From contig NZ_FNAD01000005.1 of the NCBI RefSeq assembly GCF_900101745.1, positions 280,023-344,022 on the forward strand: DNA of 64,000 nt, written 5' to 3'. The notes under the pieces are model-generated. The model was not told where the DNA came from and made no database searches. It saw only the letters and a program-made list of their open reading frames with translations. Origin of the DNA: Glycomyces harbinensis. Its GTDB lineage: Bacteria > Actinomycetota > Actinomycetes > Mycobacteriales > Micromonosporaceae. This document shows positions 49,836-58,670 of this stretch, in pieces (the first letter of the stretch is position 1; the number at the start of each line of letters is the position of its first letter). Both the position numbers and the translations under genes were made by a program.

Positions 49836-51044
49836 CTAGCGGCGCCCGTAGACCAGGCGCCGCAGCAGGGTCTCGGCCGGACCCCGGTACCCGCCGCGGC
49901 GCATCAGCTCCGCGCCGACCACGCTCGCCAGCCACACCAGGACCGCGCACGCGCCCGAGACCAGCAGGGGCGAGCCGACGCGGTCACCCAGCGCGAACGT
50001 GAACGGCATCGCCAGGACCAGCCAGGCGACCGACTGGAACAGGTAGCCCGTCAGCGAGCGCTGCCCGAGCGCCGACACGGCCGTCACGACCGCGCCCGGC
50101 GCCTTGCGGCCGCGGGTCAGGGCGTGCGCGAGCAGCCCGAACAGCGCCACATAGCCGACCCCGCCGAAGAACCCGGAGGTCTCGTAGAGCATCCGGACCG
50201 GGGCGGTCGCGTCGGCGCCCACCTCGATGAAACCGCCCGAGTGCAGCGCCATCGGCAGTCCGGCCGACAGCGCGATCGCGAGTCCGCCGACTGCGGCGAA
50301 GCCCAGCAGCCGCAGGTGGCGCGCCGGCTCCTCGAGGACGCGGCGGCGCGCGGCCCACGAGCCGACCCACACCATGAGGATCATCGGCAGGAGCGTCAGC
50401 GTGTGGACCGGCCACTCGGCGGCCCGCTCGGCCACCGAGTCGAGGTAGGTTGCGGCCCGGACCGACGGGAACGCCGTCACCGACACCGCCGATGTCGCGC
50501 CCGACCCGAGCGAGGCGAGGGCCATCGCGGCGAGCACCAGCACGTAGACGAGGCCGACCGCGAGGTACCAGGGCGCGAAGCGGTGGACCTTGTCGGAGCG
50601 CTGGAGCAGGATCAGCGTGAACGCGATCCCGATGAGGCCGTAGGCGCCCAGGAAGTCGCCCGAGTACAGCAGGACGCCGTGGACGGCGCCGAAGACGGTC
50701 AGCCAGACGCCCCGCCGCAGCAGCACCGAGCGGACCTGCCCCGGGTCCGCCCCGGCGCGCTCCTGGCGGCGGGCGAGCTGGACGAGGCCGTAGCCGAACA
50801 TGATCGCGAACAGCGGGAACGCCCTGGCGTGCACGAACTCGACCATGAACACGTTGTAGTGGCGCTCCAGGCCCTGCGGGTCCGTCTCGACGCCGGGGGC
50901 GCTGGCGAGGAAGTAGCCGGCGGCGTTGGCGAGGGCGATGAACAGGAGCATCGCGCCGCGGGCGAGGTCGGGCGCGAGGGCCCGTTCGGCGCTGTCGACG
51001 GGGCCCCGTGCGATGCGGGGCCCCTCTTGCAGGTCGGCGGTCAT
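49836..51044 (-). CDS. DUF418 (YeiB-like) membrane protein
   Basis: The 402-aa protein has about ten transmembrane helices. The N-terminal ALAPDLARGAMLLFIALANA and the C-terminal SLTGYLFQSVAWLVLAMPF motifs are hallmarks of the DUF418 family (DxARGxAL, and RxxLTxYLxQS). The function is unknown; acyl transfer to extracytoplasmic substrates has been suggested for related families. It is divergent from a TetR gene with a 37-bp palindrome between, so TetR control is likely. Confidence 0.88.
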   Translation of the reverse strand: MTADLQEGPRIARGPVDSAERALAPDLARGAMLLFIALANAAGYFLASAPGVETDPQGLERHYNVFMVEFVHARAFPLFAIMFGYGLVQLARRQERAGADPGQVRSVLLRRGVWLTVFGAVHGVLLYSGDFLGAYGLIGIAFTLILLQRSDKVHRFAPWYLAVGLVYVLVLAAMALASLGSGATSAVSVTAFPSVRAATYLDSVAERAAEWPVHTLTLLPMILMVWVGSWAARRRVLEEPARHLRLLGFAAVGGLAIALSAGLPMALHSGGFIEVGADATAPVRMLYETSGFFGGVGYVALFGLLAHALTRGRKAPGAVVTAVSALGQRSLTGYLFQSVAWLVLAMPFTFALGDRVGSPLLVSGACAVLVWLASVVGAELMRRGGYRGPAETLLRRLVYGRR

Positions 51045-51077
51045 GTCGACGCCTCCAGTCGGTCACGTGGGGGAATA

Positions 51078-51114
51078 ATTAGTGTCTAGAGGATAGTATC
51101 CTAGAGATACTAAT
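51078..51114. promoter_or_regulatory. 37-bp palindrome, TetR-type operator
   Basis: Centred on 51096, arms 51078-51095 and 51097-51114 match at 15 of 18 positions. The core TAGTATC-N5-GATACTA (51094-51112) is perfect. It lies in an AT-rich gap between the DUF418 gene and the TetR gene and would let one repressor control both. Confidence 0.75.
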
Positions 51115-51173
51115 AAGGTGTGCGATGATGTGCCACCAGAGGACCGATCCTGGTGCGGAGGTGGCGGTGCGAG

Positions 51174-51914
51174 ATGGACGAGGCTGAAGTGCCCGTTGAG
51201 CTGGCGCGGTTGTGGCGCATCTCATCGCAGTCGCGGCTCGGGCGCCCGGCCCGGCTCGACGTCGGCGCCGTCGTCGACGCCGCGGTCGCCCTCGCCGACC
51301 GCGAAGGGCTCGCGGCCGTGACCCTTCCCGCGGTGGCCGAGGCCCTCGGCGCCACCAAGATGTCCCTGTACCGCCACGTCGGCTCCAAGGACGAGCTGCT
51401 GGTCCTCATGAGCGACGCCGCGCAGGGCGCGCCGCCCGCCGCGTTGGACGGGACCGGGCCGTGGCGCGAGCGCTTGCGCGCCTGGGCCCTGGCCCAGGCC
51501 GAGGTCCTGGGGCGCCACCCGTGGCTCGTCCAGGTGCCGGTCACCGGCCCGCCCAGCGGCCCCTGCGGGATCGCCTGGTTCGACGCGGGACTGCGGACCA
51601 TGCGCGGGACCGCCCTCGAATGGGGCGCGAAGGTGGGGGTGGTGATGCTGGTCAGCCAGTACGTCTCCGGCGCCGCCGAACTCGCGCGGGGCCTGGAGCA
51701 GGGCCGCAGCGGCACCGGCATGGACCAGGCGGCGGCCGAGCAGGCCTACGGGCGCGCGATGGCGGCCCTGGTCGACCCCGGCCGGTTCCCCGACGTCGCG
51801 GCCCTGTTCGCCTCCGCCACCTTCGAAGAGGCCCGGCCCGACACCGGCGAGCACGACTTCGCCTTCGGTCTGGAGCTCATCCTCGACGGCGTCGCGGTCG
51901 CCGTCGGGCGCTGA
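51174..51914 (+). CDS. TetR/AcrR-family repressor
   Basis: The 246-aa repressor has the N-terminal HTH at about residues 22-68 (VDAAVALADREGLAAVTLPA, LGATKMSLYRHVGSKDELLV) and a TetR_C-type ligand domain (about 85-240). ATG 51174 was chosen as closest to conserved sequence; GTG 51153 is possible and has no better ribosome binding site. It is divergent from the DUF418 membrane gene and probably regulates it. The last 12 residues are followed by a terminator. Confidence 0.88.
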   Translation: MDEAEVPVELARLWRISSQSRLGRPARLDVGAVVDAAVALADREGLAAVTLPAVAEALGATKMSLYRHVGSKDELLVLMSDAAQGAPPAALDGTGPWRERLRAWALAQAEVLGRHPWLVQVPVTGPPSGPCGIAWFDAGLRTMRGTALEWGAKVGVVMLVSQYVSGAAELARGLEQGRSGTGMDQAAAEQAYGRAMAALVDPGRFPDVAALFASATFEEARPDTGEHDFAFGLELILDGVAVAVGR

Positions 51915-51920
51915 ACGCGG

Positions 51921-51953
51921 GACCGGCCCCGCTCGCAACGAGCGGGGCCGGTC
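51921..51953. terminator. Terminator between tetR and chitinase genes
   Basis: A perfect 15-bp stem (51921-51935 with 51939-51953) and CAA loop lie between convergent genes. Confidence 0.85.
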
Positions 51954-52004
51954 CACCTGCGGGGGAGGGAACAGGTCGGTGGCGGCCTCGGCCGCCGGCC
52001 GGTC

Positions 52005-53189
52005 TCAGCCGACCGTGTCGGCGAAGTTGTAGCCGTTCGTGGCGTCCCAGTTGATCGACCACGTCATGGCCCCGCCGATGCCCGGGTAGGCCTGGTCGGG
52101 GACGAAGTTCCCGCAGCCCTGGAGCGTCTCGAGGCAGCGGATCGCGTCGTTGACCATCGTCGGGTTCACGTAGCCGGAGCCGGCCGCGCTCTGGACCGCG
52201 GGCAGGCCCAGGCCCACCTGGCTCGGGTCGAGCCCGGCCTCCAGCTGGATGCACGCCAGGCCGGTCAGGAAGTCGATGTCGCCCTGGGCGTACACCTGGC
52301 CGTCGCACCCGAGCATGGAGCCCGAGTTGTAGTACTGCATGTTGACGATCGTCAGGATGTCCTTGGTGTTCACCGCGAGCTGCGCGTAGCTGCCCTGCGC
52401 GGACTGGAAGTCGATCGTCTGCGGCGCCATGGTGTACGTGAAGCCGGGCTTCGCGCTGCTGACCGAGCGCAGCGCGGTCTCCATGGGCCCGGGGTTGATG
52501 CCGTGCTCGAGGTCGATGTCGACCCCGTCGAAGCCGTACTCGTCCATGAGGCCGACGATCGAGCTCGAGAAGGCCGACGCGGTGGCGCCGTCGTTGACGG
52601 TGACCGTGCCCCGCTCGCCGCCGACCGAGATGATCACGTCCCGGCCCTGGGCCTGGATCGCGTCGATGTCGGCCTTGAACTCGGCCTCGGTGTAGCCGGC
52701 ACCGGTCAGGCTCGCGTCGAGCGCGAAGTCGACCTGGCCGGGCGTGCCCGTGGCCTCGGCGAAGGCCACCGCGATGATGTCGTACGCGGCGGGGACCTCG
52801 TTGAGCTCCATGACGCCGGAGCCGTTGTCGAAGTTGTGCCAGTAGCCGGTCAGGAGCACGTCCTCCTGGCCCGGCCCGCCCGTGGGCGGGTCGGTGGGCT
52901 CCCCGGTGGTGGGCGGCTCGGCGCCGTCACAGGCCCCGAGGTCCTCCCAGACGCCCCACTGGCCGGTGGTGCCGGGGGTCTCGCCGGTGGTCCACCACTT
53001 GGCGCGGTATTCGCGGTCCTGGTGGCTGACGAGGTCGCCGCCCGTGTAGACCGCGCCGGACTGCCAGGGGGTGCCGTCGCAGACCGCGGCGGCGGAGGCG
53101 TTGTGGGCGAGCGCCATCGGCACCGCCACGGCGGCGCCGGCCGTCGCTAGGGTGGCGGCGATGATCGCTGCTCTGCGGATGGGACGCAC
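52005..53189 (-). CDS. Secreted GH18 chitinase with CBM5/12
   Basis: The 394-aa chitinase has a Sec signal peptide (RRAAIIAATLATAGAAVAVP, cleavage near ASA-A at about residue 36). A carbohydrate-binding module follows (38-93, WQSGAVYTGGDLVSHQDREY and AKWWT), then a Pro/Thr linker (95-113). The GH18 barrel has the catalytic DGVDIDLE (Glu is the acid) and late motifs YYNSGSM and WSINWD. It degrades chitin outside the cell. GTG 53189 has GGAGG five bases upstream. The leader (53190-53225) is AT-rich, unusual here. Confidence 0.92.
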   Translation of the reverse strand: MRPIRRAAIIAATLATAGAAVAVPMALAHNASAAAVCDGTPWQSGAVYTGGDLVSHQDREYRAKWWTTGETPGTTGQWGVWEDLGACDGAEPPTTGEPTDPPTGGPGQEDVLLTGYWHNFDNGSGVMELNEVPAAYDIIAVAFAEATGTPGQVDFALDASLTGAGYTEAEFKADIDAIQAQGRDVIISVGGERGTVTVNDGATASAFSSSIVGLMDEYGFDGVDIDLEHGINPGPMETALRSVSSAKPGFTYTMAPQTIDFQSAQGSYAQLAVNTKDILTIVNMQYYNSGSMLGCDGQVYAQGDIDFLTGLACIQLEAGLDPSQVGLGLPAVQSAAGSGYVNPTMVNDAIRCLETLQGCGNFVPDQAYPGIGGAMTWSINWDATNGYNFADTVG

Positions 53190-53366
53190 GGGACCTCCAA
53201 GATATTTAAAGATTCCTAAATGTAGCTCCCCTATAGTGTCGGCGGACACGTCGGCTTGTCAAGGCCGCGAGGCGTGAAAAAATCCGACTCGCCCGGTTTG
53301 CGACCCGCTTTCGCAGGCCCCGCAACCGGACGAGCCGGAAACTTTCCTATTGGGACGCAGGCGCGC

Positions 53367-53798
53367 TCAGGCGACCCCGCGGCGGTCGGACCGGGAGCGG
53401 CCGGGCCGCTCCGCGAGGCGCCGCTCCCGCTTGCCGCGGGCCAGCTCGGTCTCCAGGGCGTCGAGCGGGCCGGCGAAGGCGTCGGCGAAGCGCTCGAGCC
53501 AGGCGCGGACGGCCGCCAGCCCCGCCTCGTCGACGCCGTAGATGCGCCGGGTCCCCTCGGCGCGGACGGTGACGAGCCCGGCCTCGCGCAGCACCTTGAG
53601 GTGCTGGGAGACCGCGGGCTGCGAGATCGGGCCGCCCGCGCGGCCGCTGGAGGCGGTCGGGGCGCCGAGCGCCTCGGCCACGGCCCCCGCGGGCCGCTCG
53701 CCCTCGCCCAGCAGCTCCATGATCCGGCGGCGCACCGGGTCGCCGAGCGCGTCGAACGCCGGACCGGCCGGCGACGCGCCGGCGCCGTCCCCGCTCAC
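53367..53798 (-). CDS. ArsR-family regulator
   Basis: The 143-aa winged-helix protein reads FDALGDPVRRRIMELLGEGE, ISQPAVSQHLKVLREAGLVT and VRAEGTRRIYGVDEAGLAAV. It lacks the metal-binding Cys pairs of ArsR/SmtB, so it belongs to the non-metal group that controls neighbouring AHSA1/SRPBCC genes. An insertion of about ten residues (PTASSGRAGG) lies before the recognition helix. GTG 53798 overlaps the upstream AHSA1 gene by four bases. Both would be controlled from the operator at 54460. Confidence 0.9.
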   Translation of the reverse strand: MSGDGAGASPAGPAFDALGDPVRRRIMELLGEGERPAGAVAEALGAPTASSGRAGGPISQPAVSQHLKVLREAGLVTVRAEGTRRIYGVDEAGLAAVRAWLERFADAFAGPLDALETELARGKRERRLAERPGRSRSDRRGVA

Positions 53799-54448
53799 GC
53801 TTCCGGTTGCTCCGGCGGCACGGTGTAGAAGGCCACGACCGCGTCGACGGCGGCCTTGGCCTCCTCGGGGTCGTCGCCGTCCGCGATCGCCGCCGCGCCC
53901 CAGGCGTCGCCCAGGAGGCGGGCGTACGCGGCGCCCTCGGGGCCGGTCATCCACTGCTCCCACTCGTCGGTGTCCAGCGACGCGGCCGTCCCCAGGTGGT
54001 AGCCGAGGCTGTGCAGGAGCCCGTCCCAGCCGATGCCGACCGCGCCGGGCCCGTACTGGCGCCACAGGTCGGGTTCGACCGGGGCCTCGTGCACGAGCTC
54101 GAGCACGGTCCCGTCGTCCCCCGCGCTCAAGTGCACCCGGAGCCAGGACATGCCGCCGCCGAACTCCCAGGTCACGGCCAGGTCGTCGGGGGCGTCGCAG
54201 CGTTCGATCGTGCCGCCGGCCTGGGCTTCGAACTGGTAGCGCCCGCCGACTTTCAGGTCGCCGCTCACCGGCTGGAACCAGCGGGGGAGCCGCTCGGCGC
54301 TGGTGAGCGCGTCCCACACGTCGGCCTGCTCGGCGCGGTAGGTGCGCCTGGCGACGAGGACCTTCGTCGCGGCGCCGTCCCTCTCGCCGGTGCGGATCTC
54401 GCGCACCACCATGCGGGCGGACGCGATCGGATCGTTGGGATCGGTCAT
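53795..54448 (-). CDS. AHSA1/SRPBCC-domain protein
   Basis: The 217-aa SRPBCC protein contains TYRAEQADVWDALTSAERLP, KVGGRYQFEAQAGGTIERCD and LELVHEAPVEPD, the standard AHSA1 order, with a longer helical C-terminus than usual. These proteins bind hydrophobic ligands, but targets are rarely known. It is the first gene of a two-gene operon with the ArsR regulator. GGAGG lies just upstream of ATG 54448 within the operator region. Confidence 0.88.
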   Translation of the reverse strand: MTDPNDPIASARMVVREIRTGERDGAATKVLVARRTYRAEQADVWDALTSAERLPRWFQPVSGDLKVGGRYQFEAQAGGTIERCDAPDDLAVTWEFGGGMSWLRVHLSAGDDGTVLELVHEAPVEPDLWRQYGPGAVGIGWDGLLHSLGYHLGTAASLDTDEWEQWMTGPEGAAYARLLGDAWGAAAIADGDDPEEAKAAVDAVVAFYTVPPEQPEA

Positions 54449-54459
54449 GCTGCCTCCTT

Positions 54460-54479
54460 ATATAAGTTACAGCTTATAT
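54460..54479. promoter_or_regulatory. ArsR-type operator
   Basis: ATATAAG-N6-CTTATAT is a perfect inverted repeat 12 bases upstream of the AHSA1 start, standing out as AT-rich in 70% GC surroundings. It likely overlaps the promoter and binds the ArsR protein encoded in the operon. Confidence 0.7.
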
Positions 54480-54542
54480 TATGGGGCCGGGGTCGGCCCT
54501 GTCAAACGATCCTAGGATCCGCTCCCGCGCCGCGCACGCGAA

Positions 54543-54568
54543 ACGGCGCCGCCCGAAGGCGGCGCCGT
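54543..54568 (-). terminator. Terminator after cystathionine beta-synthase
   Basis: Perfect 11-bp arms (54543-54553 and 54558-54568) enclose a TTCG tetraloop on the minus strand, 15 bases after the cbs stop. Confidence 0.85.
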
Positions 54569-54582
54569 CGACGGTTTTCTGG

Positions 54583-55947
54583 TCAGCGCTCGACGTAGGA
54601 GAGCAGGTCCTGCCGCGTGAGCACGCCGACGGGCTTGCCCTCGGCGAAGACCATGAGCGCGTCCCGGTCCTGCAGCGCCGCGACGGCCCGCTCGACCTGC
54701 TCGCCCGAGCCGATCGTCGGCAGCGCCTCCCCGACATGCCGCTCGATCGGGTCGTGCAGCGTCGCCTTCCCCGAGAACAGGGCGTCCATGAGGTCCCGCT
54801 CGGCCACCGCCCCGGCGACCTCGCCGCTGGTCACCGGCGGCTCGGCCTTGAGCACCGGCATCTGGCTCACCCCGAACTGGCGCATGATGTCGATCGCCTC
54901 GCGCACCGTGTCCTGCGGGTGCACGTGGACCAGCTCGGGGATGTCGCCGCCCTTGCTCGACAGGACCTCGCCGACCGTGGTCTGGCCCGAGCCGCCCATG
55001 AAGCCGAACTCGGTCATCCAGGAGTCGTTGAAGATCTTCGACAGGTAGCCGCGCCCGCCGTCGGGCAGGACCACCACGATGACGGCCTCGGGGCCGGCGT
55101 CGCGGGCCACCGCGAGCGCCCCGACCACGGCCATCCCGGCCGAACCGCCGACCAGGAGCCCCTCCTCGCGCGCCAGCCGCCGCGTCATCGCGAACGACTC
55201 CGCGTCGGTGACCTCCACGATCCGGTCGGCCAGGTCCCGGTCGTAGTTCGCGGGCCAGAAGTCCTCGCCCACGCCCTCGACCAGGTACGGGCGGCCCGTC
55301 CCGCCCGAGTACACCGAACCCTCCGGGTCGGCCCCGACGACCTGGACCCTCCCGCCCGAGACCTCCTTGAGGTACTTGCCGATCCCGGTGATCGTCCCCC
55401 CGGTGCCCACGCCCGCGACCAGGTGCGTGATGCGCCCCTCGGTCTGCTTCCACAGCTCGGGGCCCGTCTGGTGGTAGTGCGAGGCCGGGTTCGCCGGATT
55501 CGAGTACTGGTCGGGCTTCCACGCCTTGTCGATCTCGCTGATGAGGCGGTCGGAGACCTTGTAGTAGGAGCGCGGGTCCTCCGGGTCGACCGCCGTGGGG
55601 CACACCACGACCTCGGCGCCGTACGCCTTGAGCACGTTCCGCTTGTCCTCGGAGACCTTGTCCGGACACACGAACACGCACTGGTAGCCGCGCTGCTGCG
55701 CCACCATCGCCAGCCCCACGCCCGTGTTGCCGCTGGTGGGCTCCACGATCGTGCCGCCGGGGACGAGCAAGCCCGCGGCCTCGGCCTCGTCGATCATGCG
55801 CTGGGCGATGCGGTCCTTGATGGACCCGCCGGGATTGAGGTACTCGACCTTCGCGAGCACGGTCGCCGAAGCGCCGTCGGTGACCGAGTTCAGCTTCACC
55901 AGCGGAGTGTTGCCGATGAGGTCGAGGACCGAATCGTAGTACTGCAT
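54583..55947 (-). CDS. cbs: Cystathionine beta-synthase
   Basis: The 454-aa PLP enzyme condenses serine with homocysteine to cystathionine. PLP Lys44 lies in NPGGSIKDRIAQRMID, with EPTSGNTGVGLAMVA and GVGTGGTITGIGKYL binding the cofactor. The C-terminal third (about residues 335-454) has two CBS domains, which usually bind SAM or adenosyl ligands. With metB at 19866 it could give reverse transsulfuration. ATG 55947 is the start; a TTCG-loop terminator follows the gene. Confidence 0.93.
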   Translation of the reverse strand: MQYYDSVLDLIGNTPLVKLNSVTDGASATVLAKVEYLNPGGSIKDRIAQRMIDEAEAAGLLVPGGTIVEPTSGNTGVGLAMVAQQRGYQCVFVCPDKVSEDKRNVLKAYGAEVVVCPTAVDPEDPRSYYKVSDRLISEIDKAWKPDQYSNPANPASHYHQTGPELWKQTEGRITHLVAGVGTGGTITGIGKYLKEVSGGRVQVVGADPEGSVYSGGTGRPYLVEGVGEDFWPANYDRDLADRIVEVTDAESFAMTRRLAREEGLLVGGSAGMAVVGALAVARDAGPEAVIVVVLPDGGRGYLSKIFNDSWMTEFGFMGGSGQTTVGEVLSSKGGDIPELVHVHPQDTVREAIDIMRQFGVSQMPVLKAEPPVTSGEVAGAVAERDLMDALFSGKATLHDPIERHVGEALPTIGSGEQVERAVAALQDRDALMVFAEGKPVGVLTRQDLLSYVER

Positions 55948-56122
55948 GCACCCAGACTAGGCCCGACCGTCCCGCGCACGGGACAGTGCGCCGCCGTGTC
56001 CTGCGCCGTCGGCGCGCACCGATCCCGCAGCGTGGATACGATCGGCGGTGGTGCCACCGCCGCCGGGACGCTCGGCGACAATCGGCGCACAGAACCTCTT
56101 ACGCAACGCTAGGGAGACAGGC

Positions 56123-57553
56123 ATGAGCACCGCCGACATCGGCGTGGTCGGGCTGGCCGTCATGGGCTCCAACCTCGCCAGGAACTTCGCCCGCCACGGC
56201 TTCACCGTCGCGGTCTACAACCGCACGTACGCCAAGACCACGGACCTGATCGACGCGCACGGCGACGAAGGCGACTTCGTCCCCTCCGAAGAGCTCAAGG
56301 ACTTCGTCGCCTCCCTCAAGCGGCCCCGCAAGGCCATGATCATGGTCCAGGCCGGGCCCGCCACCGACGCCGTCATCGACCAGCTCGCCGCCCTCATGGA
56401 AGAGGGCGACATGATCATCGACGGCGGCAACGCCCACTTCGAGAACACCCGCCGCCGCGAAGCCGCCCTGCGCGAGCAGGGCCTGCACTTCGTGGGCACC
56501 GGCGTCTCCGGCGGCGAGGAGGGCGCCCTCCTGGGCCCCGCGATCATGCCCGGCGGCTCCGAGGAGTCCTACGAGAGCCTCGGCCCGATCCTGGAGGCCA
56601 TCAGCGCCAAGGCCCCCGACGGCACCCCGTGCTGCACCCGGTTGGGCCCCGACGGCGCCGGGCACTTCGTCAAAATGGTGCACAACGGCATCGAGTACTC
56701 CGACATGCAGCTCATCGGCGAGGCCTACGACCTCCTGCGCCGCGGCGTCGGCATCGAACCGGCCGACCTCGCGCGGATCTTCTCCGAATGGAACTCCGGC
56801 GACCTCGACTCCTACCTCATCGAGGTGACCGCCGAAGTCCTCGGCCACACCGACGCCGCCACCGGCAAACCCCTCGTCGACGTCATCGTCGACCAGGCCG
56901 GCCAGAAGGGCACCGGACGCTGGACCGTCCAGAACGCCCTCGACCTGGGCGTCCCGGTCACCGGCATCGCCGAGGCCACGTTCGCGCGGGCCCTCTCCTC
57001 GGGCGTCAAGCAGCGCGAAGGCGCCGTCGACCTGCTCACCGGCCCCACCGAGAAGGCCGCGATCCCCGACGGCTTCGTCGAGGACGTCCGCCAGGCCCTC
57101 TACGCCTCCAAGATCGTCGCCTACGCGCAGGGCTTCGACCAGATCGCCGCCGCCAGCGCCGAATACGACTGGGGCATCGACCTCGGCTCGTGCTCGGCCC
57201 TGTGGCGCGCGGGCTGCATCATCCGGGCGCGCTTCCTCGACCGCATCACCGAGGCCTGGCGCTCCGACCCGGACCTGCCGACGCTCCTGGCCGCGCCCGA
57301 GTTCACCAAGATCGTGACCGACGCGCAGGACGCGTGGCGGCGGGTCGTGGCGACGGCCGCGCTCGCGGGCATCCCGACGCCGGGCTTCTCCTCGGCGCTG
57401 GCCTACTACGACGGGCTGCGTTCGCGGCGGCTCCCGGCGGCCCTGATCCAGGGGCAGCGGGACTTCTTCGGGGCGCACACGTACCGGCGCGTCGACCGCG
57501 AGGGGACCTTCCACACCGACTGGTCGGGCGACCGCGCCGAGCACGAAGTGTAA
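56123..57553 (+). CDS. gnd: 6-phosphogluconate dehydrogenase (NADP+, decarboxylating)
   Basis: The 476-aa enzyme of the pentose phosphate pathway oxidises 6-phosphogluconate to ribulose 5-phosphate. It has the Rossmann motif IGVVGLAVMGSNLARNFARH, the substrate site GVSGGEEGALLGPAIMPGGS, the catalytic Lys region GAGHFVKMVHNGIEYSDMQL and the C-terminal HTYRRVDREGTFHTDW. The length is that of the long (E. coli-type) form. GGGAGACAGGC precedes ATG 56123. It is convergent with the Nudix cluster, with a hairpin between. Confidence 0.95.
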   Translation: MSTADIGVVGLAVMGSNLARNFARHGFTVAVYNRTYAKTTDLIDAHGDEGDFVPSEELKDFVASLKRPRKAMIMVQAGPATDAVIDQLAALMEEGDMIIDGGNAHFENTRRREAALREQGLHFVGTGVSGGEEGALLGPAIMPGGSEESYESLGPILEAISAKAPDGTPCCTRLGPDGAGHFVKMVHNGIEYSDMQLIGEAYDLLRRGVGIEPADLARIFSEWNSGDLDSYLIEVTAEVLGHTDAATGKPLVDVIVDQAGQKGTGRWTVQNALDLGVPVTGIAEATFARALSSGVKQREGAVDLLTGPTEKAAIPDGFVEDVRQALYASKIVAYAQGFDQIAAASAEYDWGIDLGSCSALWRAGCIIRARFLDRITEAWRSDPDLPTLLAAPEFTKIVTDAQDAWRRVVATAALAGIPTPGFSSALAYYDGLRSRRLPAALIQGQRDFFGAHTYRRVDREGTFHTDWSGDRAEHEV

Positions 57554-57568
57554 GGGCCGCAAGGCTTC

Positions 57569-57608
57569 ACGGCGCCGTCTCCGCTTCGTTGAGCGGGGGC
57601 GGCGCCGT
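57569..57608. terminator. Terminator between gnd and the Nudix cluster
   Basis: Outer arms ACGGCGCCG/CGGCGCCGT and an inner CCGCT/AGCGG stem form one long interrupted hairpin between convergent genes. Confidence 0.7.
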
Positions 57609-57621
57609 TGCGCGTTCGGGT

Positions 57622-58143
57622 TCAGTCGACGAAGCGGGGCGAGAAGGAACCGCCGATGCTGACCGGCTCCGGGGGGATGTCGCCGTCGCGCAGGCGCTTG
57701 ACGAGGTCGACGAGGAGTCCGGGGCGGACCATGCCGTCGGAGCTGCCGCACCGGTCGACGGGGAGCCAGTCGAAGCCGAACTTCTGCTCGTAGGCGATGT
57801 CGCTGTGCAGGCGGGGTGTGAAGCGCTCGGTGCGGTGGAAGAAGTACCAGTTCTTCTGGACGAACAGGCGGCCTTCGGGGAAGCCGGTGAACACGCCGTA
57901 GCCGACCGGCCGTCCGAGCGCCTCCGGCCCGACGCGCAGGCCGGTCTCCTCGAGCAGCTCCCGGGAGGCGGCGTCCGCGATCGTCTCGCCGGGGTCGACG
58001 CCGCCGCCGGGGGTGAACCAGCGGACGACGCCGTCCATGCAGGGGTTCCCGCCGATGTGCAGGACGGTGTCGTGCTGGTCGAGGAGGAGGATTCGCGCGG
58101 CGATGCGCAGCACGGCGCCCGTCTCGGCTTCGATGTCGGTCAT
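57622..58143 (-). CDS. Nudix hydrolase 1 (last of four)
   Basis: The 173-aa protein has a complete Nudix box: GGGVDPGETIADAASRELLE then ETGLRV (G-x5-E-x7-REU-x-EE-x-G-U) near residue 50. It hydrolyses nucleoside diphosphates linked to another group. The N-terminal strand RIAARILLLDQHDTVLHIGG and the long loop FVQKNWYFFHRTERFTP occur in the other members. ATG 58143 overlaps the next gene upstream by four bases. It may repair damaged nucleotides or act on a specific metabolite. Confidence 0.88.
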   Translation of the reverse strand: MTDIEAETGAVLRIAARILLLDQHDTVLHIGGNPCMDGVVRWFTPGGGVDPGETIADAASRELLEETGLRVGPEALGRPVGYGVFTGFPEGRLFVQKNWYFFHRTERFTPRLHSDIAYEQKFGFDWLPVDRCGSSDGMVRPGLLVDLVKRLRDGDIPPEPVSIGGSFSPRFVD

Positions 58144-58670
58144 CGGCCCGTGGCCGCCTCGGCGGGCGGCCCCGCGGGGTCCAGCTCCACCGGCGCGGTG
58201 GGGATGTCGCCGTTGATGAGTCGTTTCACCAGGTCCAGGAGCGATTCGATCCGGTTGTCGAAGCCCTCGGTGGAGGCGAATCCGCTCGCGGAGATCCAGT
58301 TGAACTCGAAGTCCATCTCGTAGGCGTCGCCGCCGGCGACGTGCGGGGCGAACCGTTCGACGCGGACGAGGAAGAGGTGGTTCTCCTGCGTGAACGGGCC
58401 CTGCGGGCGGTTCGCGTGGTAGAACTGGCGGGCCACCGGCCCGACGAGGTCGCCCTGGTCGACGCGCAGGCCCGTCTCCTCGAACAGCTCGCGCGCGGCG
58501 GCGTCCCGCATGGTCTCGCCGGGGTCGATGCCGCCGCCGGGCAGGAACCAGCGGGCGGGGCGATCGGCGGTGGCGGACCGGCCGATGAACAGGACGCAGT
58601 CCTGCTCGTCGATGACGATGCAGCGCGCGCCGTGCCGGTCGATTCGGGTGGGTTCGTTCTCCGGGTTCAC
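58140..58670 (-). CDS. Nudix hydrolase 2
   Basis: The 176-aa protein has the Nudix box GGGIDPGETMRDAAARELFE then ETGLRV. It reads RHGARCIVIDEQDCVLFIGR at the start and LVRVERFAPHVAG in the middle, and closely resembles its two neighbours. The C-terminus PVELDPAGPPAEAATGR is short. It overlaps the genes on both sides by four bases, so three genes are translationally coupled. Confidence 0.88.
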   Translation of the reverse strand: MNPENEPTRIDRHGARCIVIDEQDCVLFIGRSATADRPARWFLPGGGIDPGETMRDAAARELFEETGLRVDQGDLVGPVARQFYHANRPQGPFTQENHLFLVRVERFAPHVAGGDAYEMDFEFNWISASGFASTEGFDNRIESLLDLVKRLINGDIPTAPVELDPAGPPAEAATGR

